The notes under the pieces were generated by a model, which was not told the origin of the DNA, ran no database searches, and was given only the letters and a program-made list of their open reading frames with translations. A stretch of DNA of 32,194 nt from an uncultured Flavobacteriales bacterium. GTDB taxonomy: Bacteria > Bacteroidota > Bacteroidia > Flavobacteriales_D > Parvicellaceae. Location of the stretch: positions 1 through 32,194 of the forward strand of contig CALSPA010000027.1 of assembly GCA_943788115.1 (NCBI GenBank), given 5' to 3'. Below, in pieces: positions 24,870-32,194 of this stretch. Positions within the stretch are counted from its first letter, which is position 1. Each line of letters starts with the position of its first letter. Both the position numbers and the translations under genes were made by a program.

Positions 24870-24971
24870 TTAAAAGTATTTTGTTAATTCCAGAGCCATG
24901 TCTTTATTGCTTTTACCTATGTAATTTAAAAACATTATTTCAGAACTATGTCCTGTGACATATATTAAATT
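24870..24971 (-). pseudogene. Relic: C-terminal 33 codons of another tyrosine recombinase
   Basis: The frame reads NLIYVTGHSSEIMFLNYIGK, then SNKDMALELTKYF and TAA at 24870-24872. This aligns with the end of the intact integrase beside it (TGHKRESTFLEYIGKNPKKD), including the catalytic Tyr. A stop codon lies directly upstream of the first residue. It is the tail of an older integrase, left 10 bp from the present one. Confidence 0.8.
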
Positions 24972-24981
24972 CTAGGATTTG

Positions 24982-26241
24982 TCATTTTATCGCATTTAAG
25001 AAGTTATAAGCATCGAAGTCTTTCTTTGGATTTTTACCAATGTACTCCAAGAATGTTGACTCCCTTTTGTGTCCAGTTATTCTCATTATATAGGCAACAG
25101 GCATCCCCTTATCATAATGATAGGTTGCAAAAGACCTTCTCAGGTCATGGGAAGCTAGAAGTTCATATTTAGGCTTTTCTACAAGCTCTTTTCGCTTAGA
25201 TAAAGCATTAAACTTATAGCCTGTTATAACATCAGTAAGCCCCGCTTTTTTACAAACTTCTTTCATGTATTTATTGAAGTTTTGATCTGATATCCTGTAA
25301 GGGAATTTATGTTTTAAAATGGAAACGACTATCTGGTTTTTTACAGGAACAGTTACCGATGTATTCCCTTTTACCTGGATTATATCAATTAAAGCATTGC
25401 CTTTTTCATCAAATCTAATATTCTCTTTTCTTATTTTTTGTAGATCAGAAATTCTCTGACCAATACTTAGACCAATCAGAATCCATCTTCTAACATTATC
25501 TAGAGAACCACTGAGGTCTTTTAATTGACTAATTTTTATAAACTCCTGCTCACTAATAACGTTAATAATCTTCTCAGGCTTATAGTTAAAGTCTTTGCCT
25601 ATTATTTCAGGATTTATAGATACAGGAATGTTTTTTAGAATGGCCTCCTTTAGTAGGCTTTTCAAACGCTTCATTAAACGTCCAGCTTGAGACTTAGCGT
25701 ATTTCTTTTCATCAATCATCCACTTTAAAAAATCCTCTGCTAAGCTTTCATCAAGATTATTAAACTTAAGGCGTTGGCTTATTGACTCTTCAAAATTCAT
25801 GAGAACACCTCTGAAAGTATTATATCCTTTAATTGTACCAGGCTTTAATCCCTGACTTCCGTCATTAGCTTTTTTATACCCAAGGCTTTCTATGACCTCA
25901 TCAAGAAAGTAAATTAGATAGGACTGGTCATTTTGAGGCACTTTGTTGTTAAACTCATCTACTTGTTTGTTGAGCCACCTGTTATTAATCTCAATCCCAT
26001 ATGTCAGATCATTGTTTAGGGCTTGACTAATAAACTTTTCAAGCGAGGTTAGCGTTGTATTTAAATTTATCAGATAAGGGTCTGTAGTTTTCGCTTTTTT
26101 CTTAGATGAGCTCCAATCAGATGGGTTGATAGTTTGTCCAGTTCTTGCAGAAACAACCTTTGAATTTGCAGGCCTAAAGTATATGTAAATACTAACCTGT
26201 CTATTCTCTTTTGATTTTAATCTAAAACCTATCGAAGCCAT
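24982..26241 (-). CDS. int: Arm-binding tyrosine integrase of the 20.9-kb element
   Basis: The 419-residue enzyme has a typical Bacteroidota layout: Arm-DNA-binding domain (about 1-90, ending GQTINPSDWSSSKKKAK), SAM-like core-binding domain (about 100-210) and catalytic domain. Visible residues are R in GLSIGQRISDL, K in VKGNTSVTVPV, the SHDLRRSFAT box (HxxR), TGHKR and the nucleophile in FLEYIGKN. It lies at the right end, 5' end toward the tRNA-derived site at 26411-26435, and two TTGGCAACA units precede its ATG. It should insert and excise the element at the tRNA 3' end. Confidence 0.93.
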   Translation of the reverse strand: MASIGFRLKSKENRQVSIYIYFRPANSKVVSARTGQTINPSDWSSSKKKAKTTDPYLINLNTTLTSLEKFISQALNNDLTYGIEINNRWLNKQVDEFNNKVPQNDQSYLIYFLDEVIESLGYKKANDGSQGLKPGTIKGYNTFRGVLMNFEESISQRLKFNNLDESLAEDFLKWMIDEKKYAKSQAGRLMKRLKSLLKEAILKNIPVSINPEIIGKDFNYKPEKIINVISEQEFIKISQLKDLSGSLDNVRRWILIGLSIGQRISDLQKIRKENIRFDEKGNALIDIIQVKGNTSVTVPVKNQIVVSILKHKFPYRISDQNFNKYMKEVCKKAGLTDVITGYKFNALSKRKELVEKPKYELLASHDLRRSFATYHYDKGMPVAYIMRITGHKRESTFLEYIGKNPKKDFDAYNFLNAIK

Positions 26242-26257
26242 ATCTTAAAGTTAGTCA

Positions 26258-26280
26258 TTTGGCAACATATTGGCAACAAA
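26258..26280. repeat. Right copy of the 23-bp element-end repeat
   Basis: It is identical to 5564-5586 and contains TTGGCAACA twice, 11 bp apart. It lies 17 bp upstream of the integrase ATG, so it could act both as an arm site and in integrase autoregulation. Confidence 0.75.
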
Positions 26281-26410
26281 TAGTGCTATTTTATGCTATT
26301 ACATACAATTTAGTGCATTGACACAAGACAAACAAAAGCTCTTGTATGTATTGTATTTATTGATGTTAAGGCTGATATTACTGAGTTTTAGATAAGTATC
26401 ATATTGCATA

Positions 26411-26435
26411 GATTCGGGTCCAGGTGGGACCACCA
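26411..26435 (+). other. Right attachment site: tRNA T-arm/acceptor fragment
   Basis: GATTCGGGTCCAGGTGGGAC followed by CACCA resembles a T loop, T stem and acceptor end with CCA. The last 16 bases (26420-26435) equal 5495-5510. Only this short piece is tRNA-like; the 5' tRNA parts are absent. It is the right border of the element. Confidence 0.78.
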
Positions 26436-26443
26436 GTAAAATC

Positions 26444-26472
26444 AAACCCTCACGTAAAGTGGGGGTTTTTTC
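26444..26472 (+). terminator. Strong rho-independent terminator after the right site
   Basis: AAACCCTCAC (26444-26453) pairs with GTGGGGGTTT (26459-26468) around loop GTAAA, followed by a T run. It resembles the terminator that normally follows a tRNA. It would also insulate the element from the chromosomal locus. Confidence 0.8.
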
Positions 26473-26682
26473 TTTTTTACGATTGCACTTAAATTGCACA
26501 TCAGCACTCTACTGATATTGCTATTAATTTAAAGGATATTAGTTAGTCTTCAATTTTTAATTTGATTTATAATCAATTCAAAATGATTTTGGAATGTTTG
26601 AAGTTGAAATTTAGATGTTTCAAAACTTTTTAAAACATTATTCTTAAATATTGTTTCTTCTTGTGTGAATTAACAATCGAAT

Positions 26683-27051
26683 ATGAAAATAATTCTATTA
26701 AGTGTATTCTTAATCTTTATATCGAATACAGTTTCTGCACAAAATTTAGAGTTTAATATTGAAAGGGCTATGTCCAAAATTGAAAATCATATGGAATCAA
26801 TGAAGTTAAATGATGATCAAAAAACTCAGTTCAAAGAAATAAATGAGAAATATCGACTAAAACTAGAAAGCATTAAAAATAGCGACAAGACTAGATTTGT
26901 GAAATTTCAAGATTTGAAAAAGTTAAGAAAAGAGAAAGACAAGGAAATAAAACTGATATTGAATGAAGATCAGTTCAAGATATATAAGACCTATCAAGAG
27001 CAAAGTAAGGATAAGAAACGAGCAGCATTTAAAGTGAGAAATAACAACTAG
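26683..27051 (+). CDS. Periplasmic Spy/CpxP-like (LTXXQ) small protein
   Basis: The 122-residue protein has a signal peptide (ISNTVSAQ, about 1-19). The mature part is wholly helical and highly charged, with LNDDQKTQFKEINEKY near residue 42 and LNEDQFKIYKTYQEQ near 93, two LTxxQ-like motifs of the Spy/CpxP chaperone family. Such proteins buffer envelope stress. It lies 37 bp upstream of a LytS-type kinase in the same direction, so it may be a sensor partner or a target of that pair. Confidence 0.65.
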   Translation: MKIILLSVFLIFISNTVSAQNLEFNIERAMSKIENHMESMKLNDDQKTQFKEINEKYRLKLESIKNSDKTRFVKFQDLKKLRKEKDKEIKLILNEDQFKIYKTYQEQSKDKKRAAFKVRNNN

Positions 27052-27088
27052 TTTTGTTTCTTAAATTACAGATACCATCATTTTAAGT

Positions 27089-28108
27089 ATGAACTCAATT
27101 AAAGGAGAAATTAAATCGATTTTTTATATCTCTATTTTTATATCACTAATATTCAACTTGCACAAAGTACTTAGGGTGTTTGGTGAAACAAATGTAGTTT
27201 TAGAATCCCCTTGGAATTTTAACCTATTCGAACTGATTTTTCAGATACTATTTCAAATATTGTTTTGTTATTTAATAGGATATACAGCTTTGAAGAGAAT
27301 TCAAAATAACCTTTCAAATAATTTTTTTGAAATTAAAATAATCTTAGCGTTTATAGTAACGACTTTTGTTTTTTGGTTCATCGGTTCAAATCTTCAAGAG
27401 ATAATTTTTAAAAACGTTTCTAACCAAAAGTTTTTTTACAGAACCTATCTAATAAGATTTATACTAAGTTCAATCTTAATGTTTGTAACATCAAAAATTT
27501 TAATACTAAATAGACAAAAAAACCTTGGGGAATTAGAAAATGAAAAATTAAAATCTTCATACTTAAATTCAAAATTAGAAAATCTTAAAGATCAGATTAA
27601 CCCTCATTTTCTCTTTAATTCGTTTGCAAATTTATCAGCTCTAATAAATGAAGATCAACATAAGGCTAAAAAATATCTTTCAAATTTATCTGATGTTTTT
27701 CGTTACACACTTAATAATTCTAATGAACAAATAGTGGATTTAATAGATGAGTTGGCCTTATTAAATTCATATATAGAGTTATACAAAATTAGAGTACAGG
27801 ATGGTTTGTCATTACAAATAGATTTACCAAACAAACAAAAAAAAATACTCAACATGTCGTTACAACCTCTTATGGAAAATGTGATTAAACACAATGAGAT
27901 ATCCAAGGAGAAGCCTTTGAGTATATGTTTGAAGAAAAAAGGAGACTTACTCATTTTTGAAAATAATTTAAATCCAAAAAACATGAGTGTAAACTCCAAT
28001 GGAATTGGTCTTTCTAACTTAAATGAGAGATACAAAATACTGGTTGGAAAAGAGATTAATATCCAAAAAAGTGAAACACACTTTATTGTAACATTGCCTT
28101 TAATTTAA
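27089..28108 (+). CDS. LytS-type sensor histidine kinase (His_kinase family)
   Basis: The 339-residue protein has four transmembrane helices (about 12-28, 46-67, 84-102 and 122-142), a coiled linker, then the His_kinase box LKDQINPHFLFNSFANLSAL with phospho-acceptor H173. The ATP lid follows at the C-terminal end (MSLQPLMENVIKHNE, and SNGIGLSNLNERYKIL). Kinases of this class phosphorylate a LytTR regulator, encoded 12 bp downstream. No extracellular sensor domain is present, so the signal is probably within the membrane or comes from a partner protein. Confidence 0.9.
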   Translation: MNSIKGEIKSIFYISIFISLIFNLHKVLRVFGETNVVLESPWNFNLFELIFQILFQILFCYLIGYTALKRIQNNLSNNFFEIKIILAFIVTTFVFWFIGSNLQEIIFKNVSNQKFFYRTYLIRFILSSILMFVTSKILILNRQKNLGELENEKLKSSYLNSKLENLKDQINPHFLFNSFANLSALINEDQHKAKKYLSNLSDVFRYTLNNSNEQIVDLIDELALLNSYIELYKIRVQDGLSLQIDLPNKQKKILNMSLQPLMENVIKHNEISKEKPLSICLKKKGDLLIFENNLNPKNMSVNSNGIGLSNLNERYKILVGKEINIQKSETHFIVTLPLI

Positions 28109-28120
28109 AGTAACCTATTA

Positions 28121-28894
28121 ATGAAAATAGCCATTATTGAAGACGAACCTAAAATAGCAGAAAGCCTGAAATTAATTTTAATGGAAATTGACCCGTCAAT
28201 TTCTGTAATGAAGATCCTTTCTAGTGTTAAAAGCTCCGTAGAATGGTTGAGAGTAAATCAATCCAGTTGTGATCTTTTATTTATGGATATAAATTTAACT
28301 GATGGACTCTCTTTTGAGATTTTCAATCAAATTGAATCTAATACACCAATTGTATTTTTAACAGCCTATGATCAATATGCATTGGACGCTTTTAAAGTAA
28401 ACGGGGTTGATTATATTTTGAAACCTTTTGATAAAACAAAAATCAATCAATCCTTAAAAAAATTCAAAAGTTTAACCCAAACAGGATCAAACCCTATAAG
28501 TCCTGAAAGGTTACAACATTTATTGGAAGTTGTAGTCTCCAAAACAATTACTAATAAACGAAAAACATATTTGGTGTATCACCAAGACAAACTTATTCCA
28601 TTAGAAGTTAATGATATTTCCTGGTTTTATAAATCTAACCAGGTTACCTATGCTTGTACAATTTCCAATAAAAAATATGTAATTAATGATGCTTTAGACA
28701 AGATACAGAATGAAGTTTCCTCTGTAAATTTCTATAGAGCAAATAGACAGTTCATTGTTAGTAAAAACTCAATAGAAAATATATCCATCTATTTTAATGG
28801 TCGATTGATTGTTAACATTATACCTAAACCAGACGAAAAAATAATAATCAGTAAGTCTAAGGCAACTGATTTTAAAAATTGGTTATCAAAGTAA
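28121..28894 (+). CDS. LytTR response regulator
   Basis: The 257-residue protein has a receiver domain (about 1-120) with acidic pocket EDE (7-9), phospho-acceptor D56 in FMDINLTDG, the threonine in FLTAYDQ and the lysine in ILKPFDK. The LytTR DNA-binding domain follows (about 155-255), with ISWFYKSNQVTYACT and FYRANRQFIVSKNSIENI typical of the family. It is cotranscribed with the kinase and likely controls the receptor genes downstream. Confidence 0.92.
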   Translation: MKIAIIEDEPKIAESLKLILMEIDPSISVMKILSSVKSSVEWLRVNQSSCDLLFMDINLTDGLSFEIFNQIESNTPIVFLTAYDQYALDAFKVNGVDYILKPFDKTKINQSLKKFKSLTQTGSNPISPERLQHLLEVVVSKTITNKRKTYLVYHQDKLIPLEVNDISWFYKSNQVTYACTISNKKYVINDALDKIQNEVSSVNFYRANRQFIVSKNSIENISIYFNGRLIVNIIPKPDEKIIISKSKATDFKNWLSK

Positions 28895-29056
28895 GCAGTT
28901 CAACCGAGATATATCTACTTTAGGATAACTTATAATTTATAACGTTCCACTTCAGTTATAAAAAAAATAAATTCAGTAGATAAATTGTCAGCTTCAAGAA
29001 TATTATAGAAACCAGTTATCATCTTCTTAAGATTTTTACAATCTAAACTTAAGAAT

Positions 29057-31513
29057 ATGAAACGAACATTTTTAAGAGTTATTTTAATAATGTTCTTAGT
29101 TTGCTTTACTACAAATAGTTTTGCAACTTACCACGAGAACAATTTAGAATTACACCTTTATGATGGCAAATTTGAACAGGACCGAACTACTATTAGCGGT
29201 GTTGTAAAGGATAAGGAAAGTGGTGAGACACTGCCTTTTGCAAATGTTTTTGTTAAAGACACAAATATTGGTACGACAACCAATGCTGATGGATTCTTTA
29301 CACTGTTTGATATTCCGTCAGAAACTTCAACTATACAAGTACAATATTTAGGTTATAAAGTCGAGACCTTGGTACTCACACCAGAAATGGTAAAAGGTAA
29401 AATAACAATACTTCTTATACCTGACAACAATCAGTTAGATGAGGTAGTCGTTAGTAACGATTCAGGACAACAAATTGTTAAAATGAATAAAAGTGTAAGT
29501 CAGATATCATTATCACCCAAAAAGTTAGCATCCATACCAAACTTGGGAGAAAAAGATATTTTCAGAGCTATTCAATTACTTCCTGGTGTGAGTGGAACAA
29601 ATGAATCATCTTCTGGTCTTTATGTTCGTGGAGGAACACCAGATCAAAACTTAGTTCTTTTAGATGGGTTTACGGTGTATCATGTTGACCATTTCTATGG
29701 TTTTTTCAGTGCTTTTAATAGTGGTGCTTTAAAGGATATACAATTATTTAAAGGAGGGTTTCCTGCTGAGTATGGTGGAAGGATTTCAAGTGTAATGGAT
29801 TTAACTGGTAAAACAGGGAATAGTAATAAACTAAGTTTATCAGCAGGTTTAAGTTTAGTAAGTGCGAATGCGACTGTTGAGATCCCAATAGGGGAAAAGG
29901 CAAACCTATTGATAGCAGGAAGAAGGTCTTACACTGATATCCTTAAAAGCGGACTATATAATAGTATTTTTGATTTGTATAATGATAGTAATCAGACTAA
30001 TGGTAATAATCTACCTAACTTCAATGGTTTCCAACAAAATCAAACACAACCTTCATTCTACTTTTATGATTTAAATACAAAATTCAGTTACAAACCTTCG
30101 GATAAAGATATTATTTCAGTTTCAGTTTATAATGGTGAAGATAATCTAGATAGCTCTAGGGAAAATCAAAACACTTTTGGATCAGGTACAGAAGAAAGAA
30201 CTATAAATTCAGATATTGAAGATTTGTTGAATTGGGGAAACTGGGGCTCCAGTGTTAGGTGGGCAAGACAATGGAGTGATAAACTTTACACAAATGTTGT
30301 AGGAGCTTATTCCAATTATTTTAGCCAAAGAAAAAGAATAAACGATATAAGTATACAATTAGCTGACTCAACGAATACCAATAAAAGTGGTTTAGTTGAA
30401 GACAATAATCTAAAAGATTTTACACTTAGAATACACAACGAGTATAAGGTCAACTCAAAACATAGTTTGGAATTTGGTGGTCAACTAACAATGAATGAGG
30501 TTGAATATAACTACATTCTCAATGATTCAATAACCGTAATAGACCAAAAAGATAAAGGATTATTAAAAACAGCTTATTTACAGGACAAATGGAGCCCAAC
30601 CGAAAAATTAAATATAGTTGGAGGTATTCGCGCTACTCATTTTGATGTAACAGATCAGATCTATTATGAACCTCGTCTTTCGGTATCATACAAGGTAAAC
30701 GACAAAGTAAAATTCAAAGGAGCTTGGGGAAAATATTATCAATTTGTAAATAGAATTGTTAGAGAAGATGTTACTCAAGGCAGTAGAGATTTTTGGCTTT
30801 TAGCTAATAAAGAGAATAGCCCTATAAGTTTCTCACAACATTTTATTTTAGGAACAAGCTATGAAGTAGATGACTGGTTATTTGATGTAGAATTTTTTGA
30901 AAAAGAAATGACGGGTCTTACCGAATTTTCACTTCGTTTTCAGTCTGCATTAGGAACAGATCCAAATGATCAACTATTTTTTGAAGGAACAGGTATATCA
31001 AGGGGTGTTGATTTCTTGATTCAAAAAAAGGTAGGTAAATACACAGGTTGGTTAGGATATACCTTAAGCGAAGTGGTACATACATTTCCAGATTTAAGTA
31101 ACAACCCATTTTATTCATTAAATGATCAACGCCACGAATTTAAAATTGTGAATGTACTCAAAGCAGGTCGTTGGGATTTAGGTGCAACTTGGGTTTATGG
31201 GAGTGGGAAACCATACACAGCACCTAATGGTCTTTATACTATTACTCTATTAGATGGTACAGAAACGGAATATGTGAGTATTGGCGAAAAAAACGGTCTT
31301 AGGATTGATCCATATCATCGCTTAGATTTAAGTGCTACTTATAACTTTAATCTTGGGAGTGGAAAAGGTGAAATGGGCTTATCAATATTCAACTTATATA
31401 ACAAAACCAATACTTGGTATAATGAGTTTGAGGTTTTAGATAATCAGGTAACAGAAAAAAATGTTAATTATATAGGTTTTACACCTAGCTTATTTTTTAA
31501 TGTATCATTTTAA
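29057..31513 (+). CDS. TonB-dependent outer-membrane receptor with carboxypeptidase-regulatory-like domain
   Basis: The 818-residue protein has a signal peptide (about 1-24), a CarboxypepD_reg-like beta domain (about 40-130; TISGVVKDKESGETLPFANV, GYKVETLVL), a TonB plug (about 155-260; LLPGVSGTNESSSGLYVRGG, PDQNLVLLDGFTVYHVDHFY) and a beta-barrel ending NVSF, with the terminal Phe of barrel proteins. At about 820 residues it is shorter than SusC receptors, and the next gene is a DUF4249 lipoprotein rather than SusD. The pair probably imports an iron complex, peptide or similar ligand; the ligand cannot be told from sequence. Confidence 0.93.
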   Translation: MKRTFLRVILIMFLVCFTTNSFATYHENNLELHLYDGKFEQDRTTISGVVKDKESGETLPFANVFVKDTNIGTTTNADGFFTLFDIPSETSTIQVQYLGYKVETLVLTPEMVKGKITILLIPDNNQLDEVVVSNDSGQQIVKMNKSVSQISLSPKKLASIPNLGEKDIFRAIQLLPGVSGTNESSSGLYVRGGTPDQNLVLLDGFTVYHVDHFYGFFSAFNSGALKDIQLFKGGFPAEYGGRISSVMDLTGKTGNSNKLSLSAGLSLVSANATVEIPIGEKANLLIAGRRSYTDILKSGLYNSIFDLYNDSNQTNGNNLPNFNGFQQNQTQPSFYFYDLNTKFSYKPSDKDIISVSVYNGEDNLDSSRENQNTFGSGTEERTINSDIEDLLNWGNWGSSVRWARQWSDKLYTNVVGAYSNYFSQRKRINDISIQLADSTNTNKSGLVEDNNLKDFTLRIHNEYKVNSKHSLEFGGQLTMNEVEYNYILNDSITVIDQKDKGLLKTAYLQDKWSPTEKLNIVGGIRATHFDVTDQIYYEPRLSVSYKVNDKVKFKGAWGKYYQFVNRIVREDVTQGSRDFWLLANKENSPISFSQHFILGTSYEVDDWLFDVEFFEKEMTGLTEFSLRFQSALGTDPNDQLFFEGTGISRGVDFLIQKKVGKYTGWLGYTLSEVVHTFPDLSNNPFYSLNDQRHEFKIVNVLKAGRWDLGATWVYGSGKPYTAPNGLYTITLLDGTETEYVSIGEKNGLRIDPYHRLDLSATYNFNLGSGKGEMGLSIFNLYNKTNTWYNEFEVLDNQVTEKNVNYIGFTPSLFFNVSF

Positions 31514-31524
31514 AATATATAACA

Positions 31525-32194
31525 ATGAAAACAGTTAATAAAATTATATATGTATTATGTATCATCATTAATTCATCTTGTGAAGACATCTCAGATTTTG
31601 ATCCAGGAGAAAGCAAACCAGTTGTAGAAGCCTTTTTATACGATGGAGAATCTGTTGATGATATTTACTTAAAAAAAACAGTACCCTTTAATAACGAGAG
31701 TAAATCTGGTTCTGAGATTATCAGTGATGCAATTATTACAATTTCTGGGAACGGTCAGGATTTTATTCTAACACCTGTAATAGACCAACCAGGAAGGTAT
31801 ATTTATGATGGTAACGATTTATCTGTAAACATTGGGGAGAACTATCAACTAACCTTTGAGTATGATGACAGAATAATATCTTCAACAACAACTATACCTA
31901 GCGAACCAGAGGGTACGGACATATCACCACAATCAATATTTATTAATGAAATAAACTCTCTAGTAGATTTGAGGGATTTTAGAGAATCTTTTCAAAAAAC
32001 CATTAATGTCACTTGGAATAATAACGATGGTAGTTACTACTATTTAGTTGTTGAAAATATTGAGAATAATCCAGAGTCCATAGATCCAACAGATGTTCTT
32101 GGTGGTTTAGGGATTAATTTTGAATTTACAACAACACCAACCCAAGAGAATATTTTATCATTAAGACCATTGATACACTATACACAGTACGGAA
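31525..32194 (+). CDS. DUF4249 lipoprotein, partial (runs off the window)
   Basis: ATG at 31525 opens MKTVNKIIYVLCIIINSSCE, a lipoprotein signal with Cys19 as the lipidation residue (NSSC lipobox-like). The 223 residues present are beta-rich: PVVEAFLYDG, then SDAIITISGNGQDF, then a long strand-rich part typical of DUF4249 surface lipoproteins. These usually sit beside a TonB-dependent receptor, as here (11 bp after its stop). The C-terminus lies outside the window. Confidence 0.85.
   Translation, partial: MKTVNKIIYVLCIIINSSCEDISDFDPGESKPVVEAFLYDGESVDDIYLKKTVPFNNESKSGSEIISDAIITISGNGQDFILTPVIDQPGRYIYDGNDLSVNIGENYQLTFEYDDRIISSTTTIPSEPEGTDISPQSIFINEINSLVDLRDFRESFQKTINVTWNNNDGSYYYLVVENIENNPESIDPTDVLGGLGINFEFTTTPTQENILSLRPLIHYTQYG

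Noticed and set aside
26299..26499. Leftward 66-aa frame over the right attachment site
   Set aside because: It runs through the terminator and tRNA fragment; composition and content are not protein-like.
27703..28035. Leftward 110-aa frame within the kinase gene
   Set aside because: It is a shadow of the histidine kinase catalytic region.
30918..31118. Leftward 66-aa frame within the TonB receptor gene
   Set aside because: It is a shadow of the barrel-coding region.

Overview
The window is AT-rich DNA from a Bacteroidota bacterium, most likely a flavobacterium. The support is the gene content: a TonB-dependent receptor followed by a DUF4249 lipoprotein, a LytS/LytTR two-component pair, and an island backbone with RteC-like, BT4734/VirE_N and DUF3987 genes. 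No 16S gene is present, so the assignment rests on gene families alone.

Region 1 (1-5380) is an integron-like array. A leftward tyrosine recombinase (4329-5369) has its 3' end copied, in one orientation, as seven direct repeats (R1-R7, about 44 bp; R7 is the recombinase's own 3' end). The repeats separate six units of about 0.28-1.18 kb, with a further unit left of R1. The units hold unrelated genes: a serine hydrolase, small membrane proteins, a soluble hypothetical protein, a DUF2892 protein and a CPBP-like membrane protein. Every gene in the array has its 3' end inside, or within about 9 bp of, a repeat, whichever strand it is on. I do not recognise this as a described system, and it is the main discovery candidate here.

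Region 2 (5461-26435) is a 20.9-kb integrative element bounded by copies of a tRNA(CAU) 3' end (16 bp identical). A 23-bp sequence containing two TTGGCAACA units lies just inside each end. Its Arm-binding tyrosine recombinase (24982-26241) sits at the right end. The recombinase of region 1 sits in the same position relative to the left tRNA fragment, so two elements appear stacked at one tRNA target. Left to right the element carries: small secreted proteins with a nuclease of the SNase family (5916-8216); a 166-aa membrane protein, a transglutaminase-like protein and a DUF350-like membrane protein (8213-10170); a long leftward operon (21018 to about 10215) that looks like a STAND/HEPN conflict (defence) system; and the maintenance module DUF3987, BT4734-type protein, excisionase-like HTH and RteC-like protein (21339-24701). 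Relics of an HsdR gene and of another recombinase lie beside the integrase.

The STAND/HEPN operon has five genes. The winged-helix/repeat gene (1490 aa) and a zinc-cluster protein (654 aa) are intact. The HEPN-STAND ATPase, a second HEPN-motif protein and a membrane-anchored protein are each broken by single-base changes, nine in all. Each break is repaired by one base in or beside a short single-base run.

Region 3 (26436-32194) looks like ordinary chromosome: a Spy/LTXXQ-like periplasmic protein, a LytS-type kinase, a LytTR regulator, a TonB-dependent receptor and the start of a DUF4249 lipoprotein, all rightward and probably one envelope or nutrient-uptake locus.
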